Positions 1 to 8,405 of a DNA stretch of 64,000 nucleotides are shown one piece after another. The stretch covers positions 1-64,000 of the forward strand of contig CBFGXE010000010.1 of assembly GCA_965652645.1 (NCBI GenBank), given 5' to 3'. Both the position numbers and the translations under genes were made by a program. The stretch's first letter is position 1. The number at the start of each line of letters is the position of its first letter. The DNA comes from ZC4RG30 sp965652645. Lineage in GTDB: Bacteria > Pseudomonadota > Gammaproteobacteria > Steroidobacterales > Steroidobacteraceae. Under the pieces are notes generated by a model. That model saw only the letters and a program-made list of their open reading frames with translations, made no database searches and was not told where the DNA came from.

Positions 1-362
1 AAGTCGATGAGCCGCACGCGGTCACCGCGCGTCTCGCTGCCCTTCTGGAACTCCACCGGCACGCCATCGACCAGCCAGCGGTGCACCTGGCGATTGGCGT
101 TGACCAGGCCGGGGACATTGGGGTTCAGCACGCGGCGCAGCGCGTCTTCGCGCGCACCGGCGGGAAGGAGCGGATTCAGCCGCGCAATGGCGGCGCGCAG
201 GCGGTCGGCGAGCACCACGTCACGGTAGCTGCCCCGCTCGGTGCCTGGCGTCTTGCTGTCGGGTGGGGAGATGTCCGGACCATGGGCCACTGACCAGCCG
301 AGGCCAGTCAGCCATTGGAGCAATTGCTGTTCGACGGCGTCTTCCGTGACGGCAGATTTCAC
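1..362 (-). CDS. hsdR: Type I restriction endonuclease subunit R, N-terminal part (partial)
   Basis: HsdR is the ATP-dependent translocase and nuclease subunit of type I restriction enzymes. Only the first 120 codons are present; the gene continues left of base 1. The translation begins VKSAVTEDAVEQQLLQWLTG and contains SYRDVVLADRLRAAI, a segment near GVPVEFQKG, and RGDRVRLIDF, the usual HsdR N-terminal layout. The start is a GTG at 362-360 that overlaps the parE stop as GTGA, so translation is probably coupled. It belongs to the same leftward operon as hsdM and hsdS, with toxin-antitoxin genes between. Nuclease and helicase motifs lie outside the window, so integrity cannot be judged. Confidence 0.85.
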   Translation of the reverse strand, partial: MKSAVTEDAVEQQLLQWLTGLGWSVAHGPDISPPDSKTPGTERGSYRDVVLADRLRAAIARLNPLLPAGAREDALRRVLNPNVPGLVNANRQVHRWLVDGVPVEFQKGSETRGDRVRLID

Positions 363-697
363 ACCGGATCCCCTGGCTCCCTGAGCGTGGCCGGAATTTC
401 GCGCGCGCCGTGCAGGACGCGCAAGACGTCCACCGCCTGCCCACCCTCGATGTAGAAGATCAGGTACGGCCAGGGGCGAAGCGGCCAACTGCGCAGGCCC
501 GGTAGTGCGAGGAGCAGTGCGTAGCGCGAAGAGCCCGATCCGGGCTGGCGCGCCAGCCGCTCAAATGCCTGCACCACGGCCTCGGCGAAGCGACTGGCCA
601 CGTTCACGTCGGCTTGCGAGAGGTAGTGCCCGACTGCCTCGTCGATATCCGCCTGCGCCTGGGGGCGGATGAATACCGGCAGACGCCTGGCAGACAC
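359..697 (-). CDS. parE: ParE/RelE-family toxin
   Basis: This is the likely toxin of a type II toxin-antitoxin pair. ParE toxins target gyrase and RelE relatives target mRNA; the sequence alone does not say which applies. From the GTG at 697 it encodes 112 residues starting VSARRLPVFIRPQAQADIDE. The RelE/ParE fold signs are the N-terminal helix with AVGHYLSQ, the SSRYALLLALPGLRSWPL centre, YLIFYIEGG, and the late VDVLRVLHGAREI strand typical of the family. A longer open frame exists upstream, but it overlaps parD and lacks family similarity. The start lies 1 base after the parD stop, and the stop overlaps the hsdR start. Confidence 0.82.
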   Translation of the reverse strand: MSARRLPVFIRPQAQADIDEAVGHYLSQADVNVASRFAEAVVQAFERLARQPGSGSSRYALLLALPGLRSWPLRPWPYLIFYIEGGQAVDVLRVLHGAREIPATLREPGDPV

Positions 698-698
698 T

Positions 699-992
699 TC
701 AGCGCTTGCCGGCCTTGGCCGGGCGCCTGGATCCCGCAGCCCTGGCGCGACCCGGACCTGCGGCGCGGCGGCGGACGCTCCCGCGCAGTTCGTTGAAGTA
801 GGCGGCATCGGCAACGCGACCTGGCCCGGATTCCAGCCCCTCCAGCAGCAATCCGCGCAGCTTCTCGCGGTCCTGCTCGCGGCGGATCAGGTCACGCACG
901 TATTCGCTGCTGGTGCCGTAGCCGCGCATGGCGACCTGAGCGTCGATGAACTCCTTCATCGCCTCGGGCAGGGAGATGTTCATGGTGCTCAT
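699..992 (-). CDS. parD: ParD-family antitoxin (ribbon-helix-helix)
   Basis: The 97-residue protein starts MSTMNISLPEAMKEFIDAQV, a typical ribbon-helix-helix antitoxin beginning: the strand MNISLP followed by a helix, then SSEYVRDLIRREQDRE. ParD antitoxins bind their operator through this N-terminus and the toxin through the C-terminus. The C-terminal part here is unusually Arg/Ala/Gly-rich (RRRAAGPGRARAAG), which may be a lineage-specific extension. It lies upstream of parE with 1 base between, the normal antitoxin-first order. The pair sits inside a type I restriction operon, between hsdS and hsdR, where it may stabilise the island (inference). Confidence 0.85.
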   Translation of the reverse strand: MSTMNISLPEAMKEFIDAQVAMRGYGTSSEYVRDLIRREQDREKLRGLLLEGLESGPGRVADAAYFNELRGSVRRRAAGPGRARAAGSRRPAKAGKR

Positions 993-1009
993 GAGGGGAG
1001 GATATTCGC

Positions 1010-1089
1010 GCTGGCAAACTTTGGCAAAGGGGTCCGAGATCGAACAGCTGGGGCGCGAAGCCGTTGATGAGGAGCGCGGTTGCGCTCAC
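1010..1089 (-). pseudogene. Possible YhaV-type toxin remnant
   Basis: Immediately after the PrlF-like frame, a GTG at 1089-1087 overlaps its stop as GTGA and opens a frame reading VSATALLINGFAPQLFD. YhaV toxins typically start with a short segment of the form PLxINGWxxFAHPLF, so this looks like the first 15-20 residues of such a toxin. After that the similarity stops, and parD begins about 30 bases further on. The position directly downstream of a PrlF-like antitoxin end supports the reading. The remnant is short, so this remains tentative. Confidence 0.35.
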
Positions 1090-1328
1090 TCATCCTCGGC
1101 TGACAGCGGGGCATCCAGGTCGACGTCGAGGTTGCCCACCAGCGAGCGGATGCGCTCCGGCAGGCTGGCATCCACGGCGCGCAGCCGTTCCGGGTGCTCG
1201 GCGATATCACGCGCCAGGAAGGCCCCGAGAACGGAGTCCTGGGACGCAGCGCCCTGATGGGCACGGAACAGCCGTAAGCGACACTCCCTATGTCGCAGTG
1301 GGTTCCCGCTGCCCAGCGGATACTTCAT
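1086..1328 (-). pseudogene. PrlF-family antitoxin, C-terminal remnant
   Basis: The 80-codon frame keeps the C-terminal half of PrlF antitoxins: VLGAFLARDIAEHPERLRAV, then a segment ending LDVDLDAPLSAEDE. PrlF proteins carry an N-terminal AbrB-like DNA-binding domain of about 45 residues, which is missing here. The first 25 residues (MKYPLGSGNPLRHRE...) do not look like it. The ATG overlaps the hsdS stop as ATGA, so the remnant may still be translated. I read it as a truncated antitoxin left by partial deletion or replacement at the hsdS 3' end. A lineage-specific small protein is the alternative. Confidence 0.6.
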
Positions 1329-2635
1329 GCGAGGGCCCCATTGAGATGGTCTTGCGCGTCGGGCAGGCGCAGCTTGCCAGAGATGAGACGGGGAAGCAGC
1401 GCATCTCGAATCTGAACCAGCGAGCGCGCCTGCCTCTCGTTCTCTACCAAACGTGCGAACAAGCTCGAGGCCAGGTCAGCGAATGCCTGGACGAGTTGTG
1501 ACGGCGGAAGAAGCGCGGGAATCGGTCGGAATGCCTTCTTACTAATCTCCATGAACGTAGATCCGTTGGCATGCCCTTTGATGATATCCATATGTGCCTG
1601 ACACCAAAAATATAGATAGATCGGGGGAAGGACGCCGCCAGGAAGCATGGCAATGTACCCCTGATTGATCGCCACCGGGATGTACGTAAGGCTCAGATAG
1701 CCAATAGGGGCTCGTGATGACATGAGGAGACTGCCAATCGGCAAAAGGCCCGACGAAATCTTGCTGAGTCCGGCGGTGCTGATCTTCCGCTCAGTGCCGA
1801 GAAGCACCGGCGACGTTGCTCCGGACAGGTCCTTCGGCGAAGTCCAATGGTGAACAGCGGGCGCCCAATGCGCAGGCTCCTTCGTGTCTGGAGTCGACCC
1901 TCCGACAGTCTCGACAAGATCCCCAATGGGTCGAATACCCCATCCCTTCGGAGTCAGGCCGAGCGTCGACTCCTCGAACCCGGCGGGGAACAGCGCCGCC
2001 GTGGCGGCGTCCATCCCTTCGGGCTCGCGGCCCTCGGACTTGGCGCGCACCGGACCGAAGTCGATGAACCAGCTCTTGAACAGGGTTTGGGCGATGGATT
2101 CGAGGGTAGCGTTGGTTCGGCGAAGCAGCTCAATGCGCTTATCGAGGCGCCGCAAGACTTCGACCATTGACCGTTGAACCGCTATCGGAGGCAGCGGCAT
2201 TCTTAGTTCTGCCAACCCGCTGCCGGTCAAGTGCTTGATAGTCGTACCAGTGAAGTGTGGCTCAAGCAGGCCGGCGCTGGCTGCATACCTGAACCAGTAA
2301 AAGAGGTAGTAATTGTCCAGACTTGGTTTCGGGCGTACTCGATGCAGCGCCTTTTGTATCTTCATGCGCGGCATCTGACCCGTCCAAATGGCACATCTGC
2401 CGGGCTCTCCACCTTCACACACCACTAGGTCCCCCGGAAGAAGGCCATAGCGCTCTTCTTCATGGGATTCAAAACGCATTTCCGAGAGATCATTGAGGTC
2501 AAAAGCCCCCCAACGAACATTCACATTTCCAAGATATGGCTGGAACTCGCCCTTGTTCTTCCTCCCGTCGAGCATCTTGCCAAGACAAGCATCGACATAG
2601 TCACCCAATCGGACATTGGGCCAGTCAGAATGCAT
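1325..2635 (-). CDS. hsdS: Type I restriction-modification specificity subunit S
   Basis: HsdS recognises the bipartite DNA target for the HsdM2S methylase and the HsdR2M2S endonuclease. The 436-residue protein has two target-recognition domains, at about 1-155 and 225-390. They are separated by the conserved helical spacer (IAQTLFKSWFIDFGPVRAKS near 185-205), with a second spacer near the C-terminus (RDALLPRLISGKL). This is the full two-TRD length. The start overlaps the hsdM end by 11 bases. Stretches near 1560-1700 and 2230-2560 are visibly more AT-rich than the surroundings, as expected for TRD modules exchanged horizontally. The recognition sequence cannot be inferred from the protein by eye. 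Confidence 0.93.
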   Translation of the reverse strand: MHSDWPNVRLGDYVDACLGKMLDGRKNKGEFQPYLGNVNVRWGAFDLNDLSEMRFESHEEERYGLLPGDLVVCEGGEPGRCAIWTGQMPRMKIQKALHRVRPKPSLDNYYLFYWFRYAASAGLLEPHFTGTTIKHLTGSGLAELRMPLPPIAVQRSMVEVLRRLDKRIELLRRTNATLESIAQTLFKSWFIDFGPVRAKSEGREPEGMDAATAALFPAGFEESTLGLTPKGWGIRPIGDLVETVGGSTPDTKEPAHWAPAVHHWTSPKDLSGATSPVLLGTERKISTAGLSKISSGLLPIGSLLMSSRAPIGYLSLTYIPVAINQGYIAMLPGGVLPPIYLYFWCQAHMDIIKGHANGSTFMEISKKAFRPIPALLPPSQLVQAFADLASSLFARLVENERQARSLVQIRDALLPRLISGKLRLPDAQDHLNGALA

Positions 2636-4211
2636 AGCCCATGGCCTCCAGCTTCTTGCGGATCACCGCATCCAGCTTCACCCCCTCCGCCATCTGTTCC
2701 GCGAGCTGCGCCGTCAGCCGCTCCATCTTCTCGTTGAACGCCTCGTCATCCTCTTCCGCCGCCTCCGCACCCACATAGCGTCCCGGCGTCAGCACATGCC
2801 CATGCTCCGCAATCTCCGCCAGCTTCACCGCGCGGCAGAACCCCGGCACATCGGCATACGGCTCCTTGGCACCATCCTCCCCATCCGCGCGCCACCGATG
2901 CACGGTGGACGCAATGCGCGCGATACTCTCATCGTCAAACACCCGGGTCACGCGCGTCTCCATCCGCCCCAGCTTTCGCGCATCGATGAACAGCACCTCA
3001 CCGCGCCGGTCGCGCCCCGCCTTGCCGCCCGGCACAGCCGCACCGCTCTTGTCCTTCGCCAGGAACCACAGGCACGCCGGAATCTGGGTGTTGAAAAACA
3101 GCTGCGGCGGCAGCGCCACCATCACGTCCACCACATCCGCCTCGACCATGGCCTTGCGGATGACGCCCTCATTGCTCTGGTTGGAACTCATGCTTCCATT
3201 GGCCAGCACCACGCCGGCCTGCCCGCGCGGCGCGAGGTGATGCAGGATGTGCTGCAGCCAGGCGAAGTTGGCGTTGCCGGCCGGCGGCGTGCCGTAGACC
3301 CAGCGCTTGTCATCGGTGAGCCGCTCACCACCCCAGTCGCTGATGTTGAACGGCGGATTGGCCAGCACGTAGTCAGCGCGCAGGTCCGGGTGCTGGTCGC
3401 GGTGGAAGGTGTCGGCGGGCTCCTTGCCCAGATCCGCCGCCAGGCCGCGGATGGCGAGGTTCATCGCCACCAGGCGCCAGGTAGTGGGATTGGCCTCCTG
3501 CCCGTAGATGCTGATGTCGTCGGCCTGGCCGCCATGCGCCTCGATGAACTTCTCGCTCTGCACGAACATGCCACCCGAGCCGCAGCAGGGGTCATACACG
3601 CGGCCGCGGTGCGGGGCAAGCACTTCGACCAGCACCTTCACCACCGAGGCGGGCGTGTAGAACTGCCCGCCCTTCTTGCCCTCGGCGGTGGCGAACTGGC
3701 CGAGGAAATATTCATACACCTCGCCCAGCAGGTCCTTGGCGTGGTGGCCTTCGCCGAAGCCGATGGTGGAGATCAGGTCGATCAGCTCGCCCAAGCGGCC
3801 GGGCTCGAACTGGGTGCGGCCGAAGCGCTTGTCGAGGATGCCCTTGAGGCTGGGGTTGATGGCCTCGATGGCTTCGAGCGCGGCGTCGATGCGCACGCCG
3901 ATGTCGGCCTGCTTGGCCTGGGCACGAATGGACTCCCAGCGCGCGGGGGCCGGCACCCAGAAGACATTGGCCATGGTGTAGTAGTCGCGCTCTTCCATGG
4001 CCCCGGCGTGGTCTGCCGTATCGGGCAGGTGCAGGTCGCTCTTCGGATCCGAAAAGGCCTGGCTGAGCGCCGCGCGGCGCTCATCGAAGGCGTCGGAGAT
4101 GTACTTGAGGAAGATCAGGCCGAGCACGATGTGCTTGTACTCGGCGGCGTCCATGCTGGAGCGCAGCTTGTCGGCGGCGGCCCAGAGGGTTCTCTTGAGG
4201 TCCTGGTTCAT
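2625..4211 (-). CDS. hsdM: Type I restriction-modification methyltransferase subunit M
   Basis: HsdM transfers a methyl group from SAM to adenine within the HsdS target, protecting host DNA. The 528-residue protein starts MNQDLKRTLWAAADKLRSSM, the normal HsdM N-terminus; an upstream extension in the open frame is not family-like. It shows the N-terminal helical domain, SAM motif I (VYDPCCGSGGMF at about 205-216) and the catalytic NPPF motif (ANPPFNISDWGGERL at about 283-286). Length matches the family. It is the first gene of the leftward operon, and hsdS overlaps its end. No clear Shine-Dalgarno precedes the ATG. A TATAGA-like hexamer lies at 4221-4226, so a very short leader is possible. 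Confidence 0.95.
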   Translation of the reverse strand: MNQDLKRTLWAAADKLRSSMDAAEYKHIVLGLIFLKYISDAFDERRAALSQAFSDPKSDLHLPDTADHAGAMEERDYYTMANVFWVPAPARWESIRAQAKQADIGVRIDAALEAIEAINPSLKGILDKRFGRTQFEPGRLGELIDLISTIGFGEGHHAKDLLGEVYEYFLGQFATAEGKKGGQFYTPASVVKVLVEVLAPHRGRVYDPCCGSGGMFVQSEKFIEAHGGQADDISIYGQEANPTTWRLVAMNLAIRGLAADLGKEPADTFHRDQHPDLRADYVLANPPFNISDWGGERLTDDKRWVYGTPPAGNANFAWLQHILHHLAPRGQAGVVLANGSMSSNQSNEGVIRKAMVEADVVDVMVALPPQLFFNTQIPACLWFLAKDKSGAAVPGGKAGRDRRGEVLFIDARKLGRMETRVTRVFDDESIARIASTVHRWRADGEDGAKEPYADVPGFCRAVKLAEIAEHGHVLTPGRYVGAEAAEEDDEAFNEKMERLTAQLAEQMAEGVKLDAVIRKKLEAMGYAF

Positions 4212-4236
4212 TCGCCGGATTCTATATGCCCAGAAG

Positions 4237-4268
4237 CCGGCCTGAGACCGGCGCTGGATGCAGGCCGG
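4237..4268. repeat. Inverted repeat between divergent hsdM and the large unknown gene
   Basis: Arms CCGGCCTG (4237-4244) and CAGGCCGG (4261-4268) are perfect complements separated by 16 bases. The repeat lies in the 177-bp divergent intergenic region upstream of hsdM. It could be an operator for a restriction-modification controller or an RNA hairpin; no regulator gene is recognised next to it. Confidence 0.35.
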
Positions 4269-4388
4269 ATCGTCAAACTGGGGCACAGCATCACTGTTCC
4301 TGGGCCCGGGTTGTGGCAGGCTCGTGACAGGAAGCCGGATTCCCTTGCCCCGGCTCCGCCAGGAAAGGATTCAGGGAGCAGCCGGGCA

Positions 4389-7331
4389 TTGGCACAGGAA
4401 ACTCGCGTCGCGGTCAAGCCAGGCCCAATCGTGGTACCGGAAGCCGCGGCGTCCTTTCCTGCGCCGGCCACACTGACCGACTACATCTCGGCCGTCGAGC
4501 AACTCAACAGCGGCCGATTCCTCCGCGAAATCCGGGAGAAGACCCGGCAATACCTGGCCTGTACTTACGGCGCGCCGTTCTTTGCGCTCGCAACGCTCGC
4601 CCCGGACGCCCTGAATGGATCAGACAAGGCGCTGGTCTTTGGCGGTGAAGTTCGCCCTTTCGCCGAGGACGGTGGCCGCTGGCTTTCGCTCTATGCGCGG
4701 GCATTGCACTACCCGGGCCGGCTGGCTTGCACCATCTGCACATCGGTAAAGCCCAAGCTCACGCGCGCGCCGCGGTCGATACTGGCCCAACCTCCGCAGC
4801 GCCTCGCGGGAGGCGACTGGGCCCGGCACCTGAAGGAAACACCGGAGCAACCGGCGGCACTGTTCCTCTATCCGACCAACAGCCTGCGCGACCTGGCAAT
4901 GACGCTGGAGGCGCTCCTTGCATCCCAGTTCGGCGGCCCGGTGCTGCTTGCCTTTGCCTCGCAAACCGACGCTGTCATCTCCCAGAGGTTCATCCGTGAA
5001 CACGGGTTTGCTGTCAGCAGCAGCCTGAACTTTCCATTGTCGATGGAAACGCCCCAGGCCCTGGTGCCGGGAGCGTGGTGGCTTCTGGCGCGAGCGCCTG
5101 CAGCCGGAACAATCGCGGCGCCGAAGCCAGAACTGGTCGAAACGCTCAAGGCCGCACTGGTGGCCCATGGCATAGCAACCGATCTGTCGTCGATGACGGA
5201 ACCCGATTCGGCGAACGCACTGGCCTATGGCACGCGGGGCGCTGCTCGGGTTGACGGACAGGATGTAAACAACGCGGTTTTCCTCTCGTCGAGAAGCGGC
5301 ATCGACATCACCACGGGGCGTGCGTTCTCGCGCGCTTCCCAGTCCGGCACCGACAGCGCGGAGGGTTACGCGTGGGACGAAGAACATTTCGATCCTGCGC
5401 TGCTGAGCCTGGTTCCCGAACACAATCCGGATCATTCCGCTGACGATCGCCACTACCAGGTCGTGACCTGGCTAGGACGGGTTCTGGCTGGCGCAGAGGC
5501 CGCGCAGGAAGTCGAACACCTCGACGGGGAGCAGCCTGAAGCCGGAGTAGACACGACCGGGACCGGCTACCCGAACAGGGACAATTCAACGAGCCTGGCG
5601 GCACAGGCTGCACCGCGCGAAACGCGTCTTGCGTCATCCGCAGCGGCTGCCCCAGCCACTGACGGCTCATCCGGCACCGCGCGGGTTCGCGCCTTGCGGA
5701 CACGCCTGTCCCGGAGCGCGGGAGCAATCAATGTGCTGGCGGCGGCCGCGCGCCTCGGCCAGCCGGATTCGCCGTCGGATAGCACCTTCGAAGCGGCACG
5801 CGAACTGATCCTCACGTGGGTCAGGAACAAGGGCTTCCCGATAAACGCTGACCTTGGCAACGCCCACGTCGAGACGCCGAACGGCGAAGTGTCCGTCGAA
5901 ACCGACGCGGAACGGGTATGGGCACTGCGCTTTGATGACCGCAAGCAGATGGAGGCCGGCGCATTCTGGCGGGTGGAACTGGCGCTCATCAGGACCAGGG
6001 ATCACCCGGCCGTAGGGCTGCGGCTTTACCAGGTGCGCCGGACGGCCGAAGCGCCGCCTCCGATCAGCGGAGTGCCGAAGGTGATGGTGACCATCGCCAA
6101 CGAACTCGGTCTGCACGATGCCGGCATGGAGTTGTCCTCTCGCGCCTCCAGCCTCACTGGACGTGGGGGCTCCGAGACGCTCCTGCGAATGCTGCTGAAC
6201 GGCGCACGTCAGAGACCTGTCATTGCCATCTCCAATGGCCAGCGACTCTCGATGATCCCCCCAGCGGATCGACTTGCAGAGCGCCTCGTGGCCGCAGCGC
6301 ACGTCGTCGTCGTCGACGATGTGGTGTCCGATTCGCTCATTCGCCATGTCGGGCGGGAAAGATCTGTCTTCGGAAATGCGATCCGGCTTTACCGGCCCGG
6401 CTTCTCAGAGCAGGACGATCCATTCCGGCATCGCGTGTGGACCTACAACGGCAACCACTTTTCCCCAAGGGTCGCCGACGACATCGCCGAGGAGGCACTT
6501 GCGCTGAGCCTTGAAGTGGGCGACTTCGAGCAGCGCGTTCCTTCATTTGTCACCATCAGGAACGAGGTTTCGGCGGCGACGCTCAAGAGGCTGCTCAAGC
6601 GCACCGAATTGGTGGCGTCCACTGCCGAGGAGGAGCGTGCCAGACAGGAAGAGGTGCGCGCCCAGCTCGAATCAGAGCTGGCAACGAACCGGAATCGCTT
6701 GGCAGAGGTCGAGCATGAGAACTCGGTCATGTTCGAAGAGCTGGACACCACGACCCGCGAACGCGACGACGCCTTGGACGAAATACGTCGGTTGCGCCAC
6801 AGGCTGGCCGAGCTTCGCGAGGGCCGTTATCGCGAAGAGGTCGAGAGTCAGTCCGATAGCGAAGTCCTGTATCCAGACAGCTGGGACGGACTTGAATCAT
6901 GGGTGGAGGAAACCTGCGACGGGCGGGTCGTTCTCTTGCCACAGGCAGTCAAGGCTGCCCGGGAATCCCCTTTCAGGGATATTCCGCTCGCTTACAAGTC
7001 ACTTGAGTTTCTTGCCCGGCAGTATGTGCCGCTCCGGACGCGCAAGGAAGGAGATGAAGAGGTGCGAAGGCTCTATGAGGAGGCGCTGGCGGGCCTTGGT
7101 CTCGAGTGCACTCCTGTTGGCCTTGCGCTGTCCGACAAACGGTACAAGAAAGATTACCGGCGCCTGTACCAGGGTCGCGAGATCGTGCTGGACATGCATC
7201 TCAAGCGCGGCGCCGGCTTTGATCCGGCAACCATCTTCAGGTTGTACTTCTGCTACGACGCTGCCGAATCGCGAGTCATCGTGGGGCACTTGCCCACTCA
7301 CCTGACCAATCGCAAGACACATTCGGGCTGA
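4389..7331 (+). CDS. Large defence-island protein of unknown function
   Basis: I do not recognise a named family. The open frame is much longer upstream, but that part is antisense to hsdM. I chose a TTG at 4389 preceded by CAGGGAG (about 980 residues); a GTG near 4437 is an alternative. Visible regions are an N-terminal mixed alpha/beta part (about 25-240), a linker rich in Ala, Thr and Ser (about 380-440), a middle domain (about 450-735), a charged coiled coil (about 740-820, heptads of EEERARQEEVRAQLE type) and a compact C-terminal domain (about 830-975) ending IFRLYFCYDAAESRVIVGHL, which resembles a RelE-like beta sheet (weak inference). There is no signal peptide and no membrane segment. 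It is transcribed divergently from the type I restriction operon, so a phage-defence role is plausible but unproven. Confidence 0.75.
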   Translation: MAQETRVAVKPGPIVVPEAAASFPAPATLTDYISAVEQLNSGRFLREIREKTRQYLACTYGAPFFALATLAPDALNGSDKALVFGGEVRPFAEDGGRWLSLYARALHYPGRLACTICTSVKPKLTRAPRSILAQPPQRLAGGDWARHLKETPEQPAALFLYPTNSLRDLAMTLEALLASQFGGPVLLAFASQTDAVISQRFIREHGFAVSSSLNFPLSMETPQALVPGAWWLLARAPAAGTIAAPKPELVETLKAALVAHGIATDLSSMTEPDSANALAYGTRGAARVDGQDVNNAVFLSSRSGIDITTGRAFSRASQSGTDSAEGYAWDEEHFDPALLSLVPEHNPDHSADDRHYQVVTWLGRVLAGAEAAQEVEHLDGEQPEAGVDTTGTGYPNRDNSTSLAAQAAPRETRLASSAAAAPATDGSSGTARVRALRTRLSRSAGAINVLAAAARLGQPDSPSDSTFEAARELILTWVRNKGFPINADLGNAHVETPNGEVSVETDAERVWALRFDDRKQMEAGAFWRVELALIRTRDHPAVGLRLYQVRRTAEAPPPISGVPKVMVTIANELGLHDAGMELSSRASSLTGRGGSETLLRMLLNGARQRPVIAISNGQRLSMIPPADRLAERLVAAAHVVVVDDVVSDSLIRHVGRERSVFGNAIRLYRPGFSEQDDPFRHRVWTYNGNHFSPRVADDIAEEALALSLEVGDFEQRVPSFVTIRNEVSAATLKRLLKRTELVASTAEEERARQEEVRAQLESELATNRNRLAEVEHENSVMFEELDTTTRERDDALDEIRRLRHRLAELREGRYREEVESQSDSEVLYPDSWDGLESWVEETCDGRVVLLPQAVKAARESPFRDIPLAYKSLEFLARQYVPLRTRKEGDEEVRRLYEEALAGLGLECTPVGLALSDKRYKKDYRRLYQGREIVLDMHLKRGAGFDPATIFRLYFCYDAAESRVIVGHLPTHLTNRKTHSG

Positions 7332-7394
7332 GCGCCTCGGGAAACAGGCTTCGCCGATAGCGCCTTCGCCACACCGCCACCGCGGCCTGGCTCG

Positions 7395-7736
7395 CTACCG
7401 ACCTATGAACGACGACGCAAACCAGCCGACGATGGAAAGGATGAGCCAGCCGAACAGCGCCGCCCAGAAGCCGCTCACGGAGAAGCCCGGCAGCATCCAG
7501 GCGACCAGCGCGAACATTGCCGCATTCAGCACCAGCAGGAAGATGCCCAGCGTCACGATGGTGATTGGCAGGGTGAGGATGAAGGCCACCGGCTTCACGA
7601 GCGCGTTGACGATTCCCATCAGCAGGGCGGCGAGGATGAGCGTGCCGGCGCCCTGGATGGCAATGCCAGGAATGATTGCTGAGGCAAGCCACAAGCCCAG
7701 CGCGCAGATCAGGAGGCGGATCAGGAAGGCCTGCAT
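7395..7736 (-). CDS. Phage holin family / YvlD-like four-helix membrane protein
   Basis: The 113-residue protein starts MQAFLIRLLICALGLWLASA after a GAGGTG ribosome site; an upstream extension in the frame is poor in membrane character and was left out. It has four hydrophobic helices: about 3-22, 27-48 (with AALLMGIVNALVKPV), 52-77 (ILTLPITIVTLGIFLLVLNA) and 84-108. The NALVKPV and LPITIVTLG motifs are typical of the COG1950 (YvlD) family, annotated as phage holin family IV. These proteins are usually chromosomal, and lysis is not implied. The role is unknown, with envelope stress suggested for some relatives. It converges with the large unknown gene. Confidence 0.85.
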   Translation of the reverse strand: MQAFLIRLLICALGLWLASAIIPGIAIQGAGTLILAALLMGIVNALVKPVAFILTLPITIVTLGIFLLVLNAAMFALVAWMLPGFSVSGFWAALFGWLILSIVGWFASSFIGR

Positions 7737-7822
7737 GGTGGCACCTCGATGGAACGGTCCTTCAGAGCCTACACCCAATTGATGCTGGCGCCGCCTGTCC
7801 GGATGCGGGGTAGCATCTCCGG

Positions 7823-8401
7823 ATGAGCGCCGCCGTCCAGATTCCGCCAACCTCCCGCCTCGCCTTCCGCCTGATGGGCAGCGACGACGCGCCGCTGCTG
7901 TTCGAGCTGGACCAGGATCCGGAGGTGATGCGTTACCTCAACGACGGCAAGCCTTCCACGCGGGAAGACATCGAGCAGCGGTTCGTGCCGCGGATGATGG
8001 ACTTCACCGACCCGGCCGCGGGATCCGGACTGTGGGAGGTACGCCGGCGCGAGGACGATGAATACCTCGGCTGGATCCTCGCGCGCCAGTACGGCATCGG
8101 CACGTCGTATCACGAGCCGGACAATGTGGAGCTCGGCTGGCGGCTGAAGCGGCACTGCTGGGGAAGAGGCATTGCCACGGAAGCCGCGGCCGCCATCATC
8201 CAAGTGCTGCGCCACCAGCCCGGGATCCGCGCGTTCTGCGCGATTGCCGATCCGGCGAACGTCGCTTCCACCGCGGTGATGCGCAAACTCGGCATGCGCT
8301 ACGTGGATGACCGGGTGCACCACACGCCATGGCGGGACTTCGACGTGGCCTACTACGAGATGCCCAACCCGGGCAGCAGTGCGGAGAATCCGCGCGGCTG
8401 A
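7823..8401 (+). CDS. GNAT acetyltransferase, RimJ/RimL type
   Basis: The 192-residue protein has the GNAT (Gcn5-related) fold in its RimJ/RimL form: an N-terminal RLAFRLMGSDDAPLLFELDQ segment, the region VELGWRLKRHCWGRGIATEA carrying the acetyl-CoA pyrophosphate loop (Q/RxxGxG/A, here WGRGIA), and the late VASTAVMRKLGMRYVD helix and strand. It should transfer acetyl from acetyl-CoA to an amine, either a protein N-terminus or a small molecule; the substrate is not predictable. It stands alone, diverging from the YvlD-like gene and converging with coaBC, whose stop lies 4 bases away. Confidence 0.88.
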   Translation: MSAAVQIPPTSRLAFRLMGSDDAPLLFELDQDPEVMRYLNDGKPSTREDIEQRFVPRMMDFTDPAAGSGLWEVRRREDDEYLGWILARQYGIGTSYHEPDNVELGWRLKRHCWGRGIATEAAAAIIQVLRHQPGIRAFCAIADPANVASTAVMRKLGMRYVDDRVHHTPWRDFDVAYYEMPNPGSSAENPRG

Positions 8402-8405
8402 GTCG

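Noticed and set aside
2616..4388. Plus-strand open frame continuous with the large unknown gene
   Set aside because: It is antisense to hsdM for most of its length, has His/Arg/Leu-rich shadow composition and no domain; the real gene begins downstream of the hsdM start.
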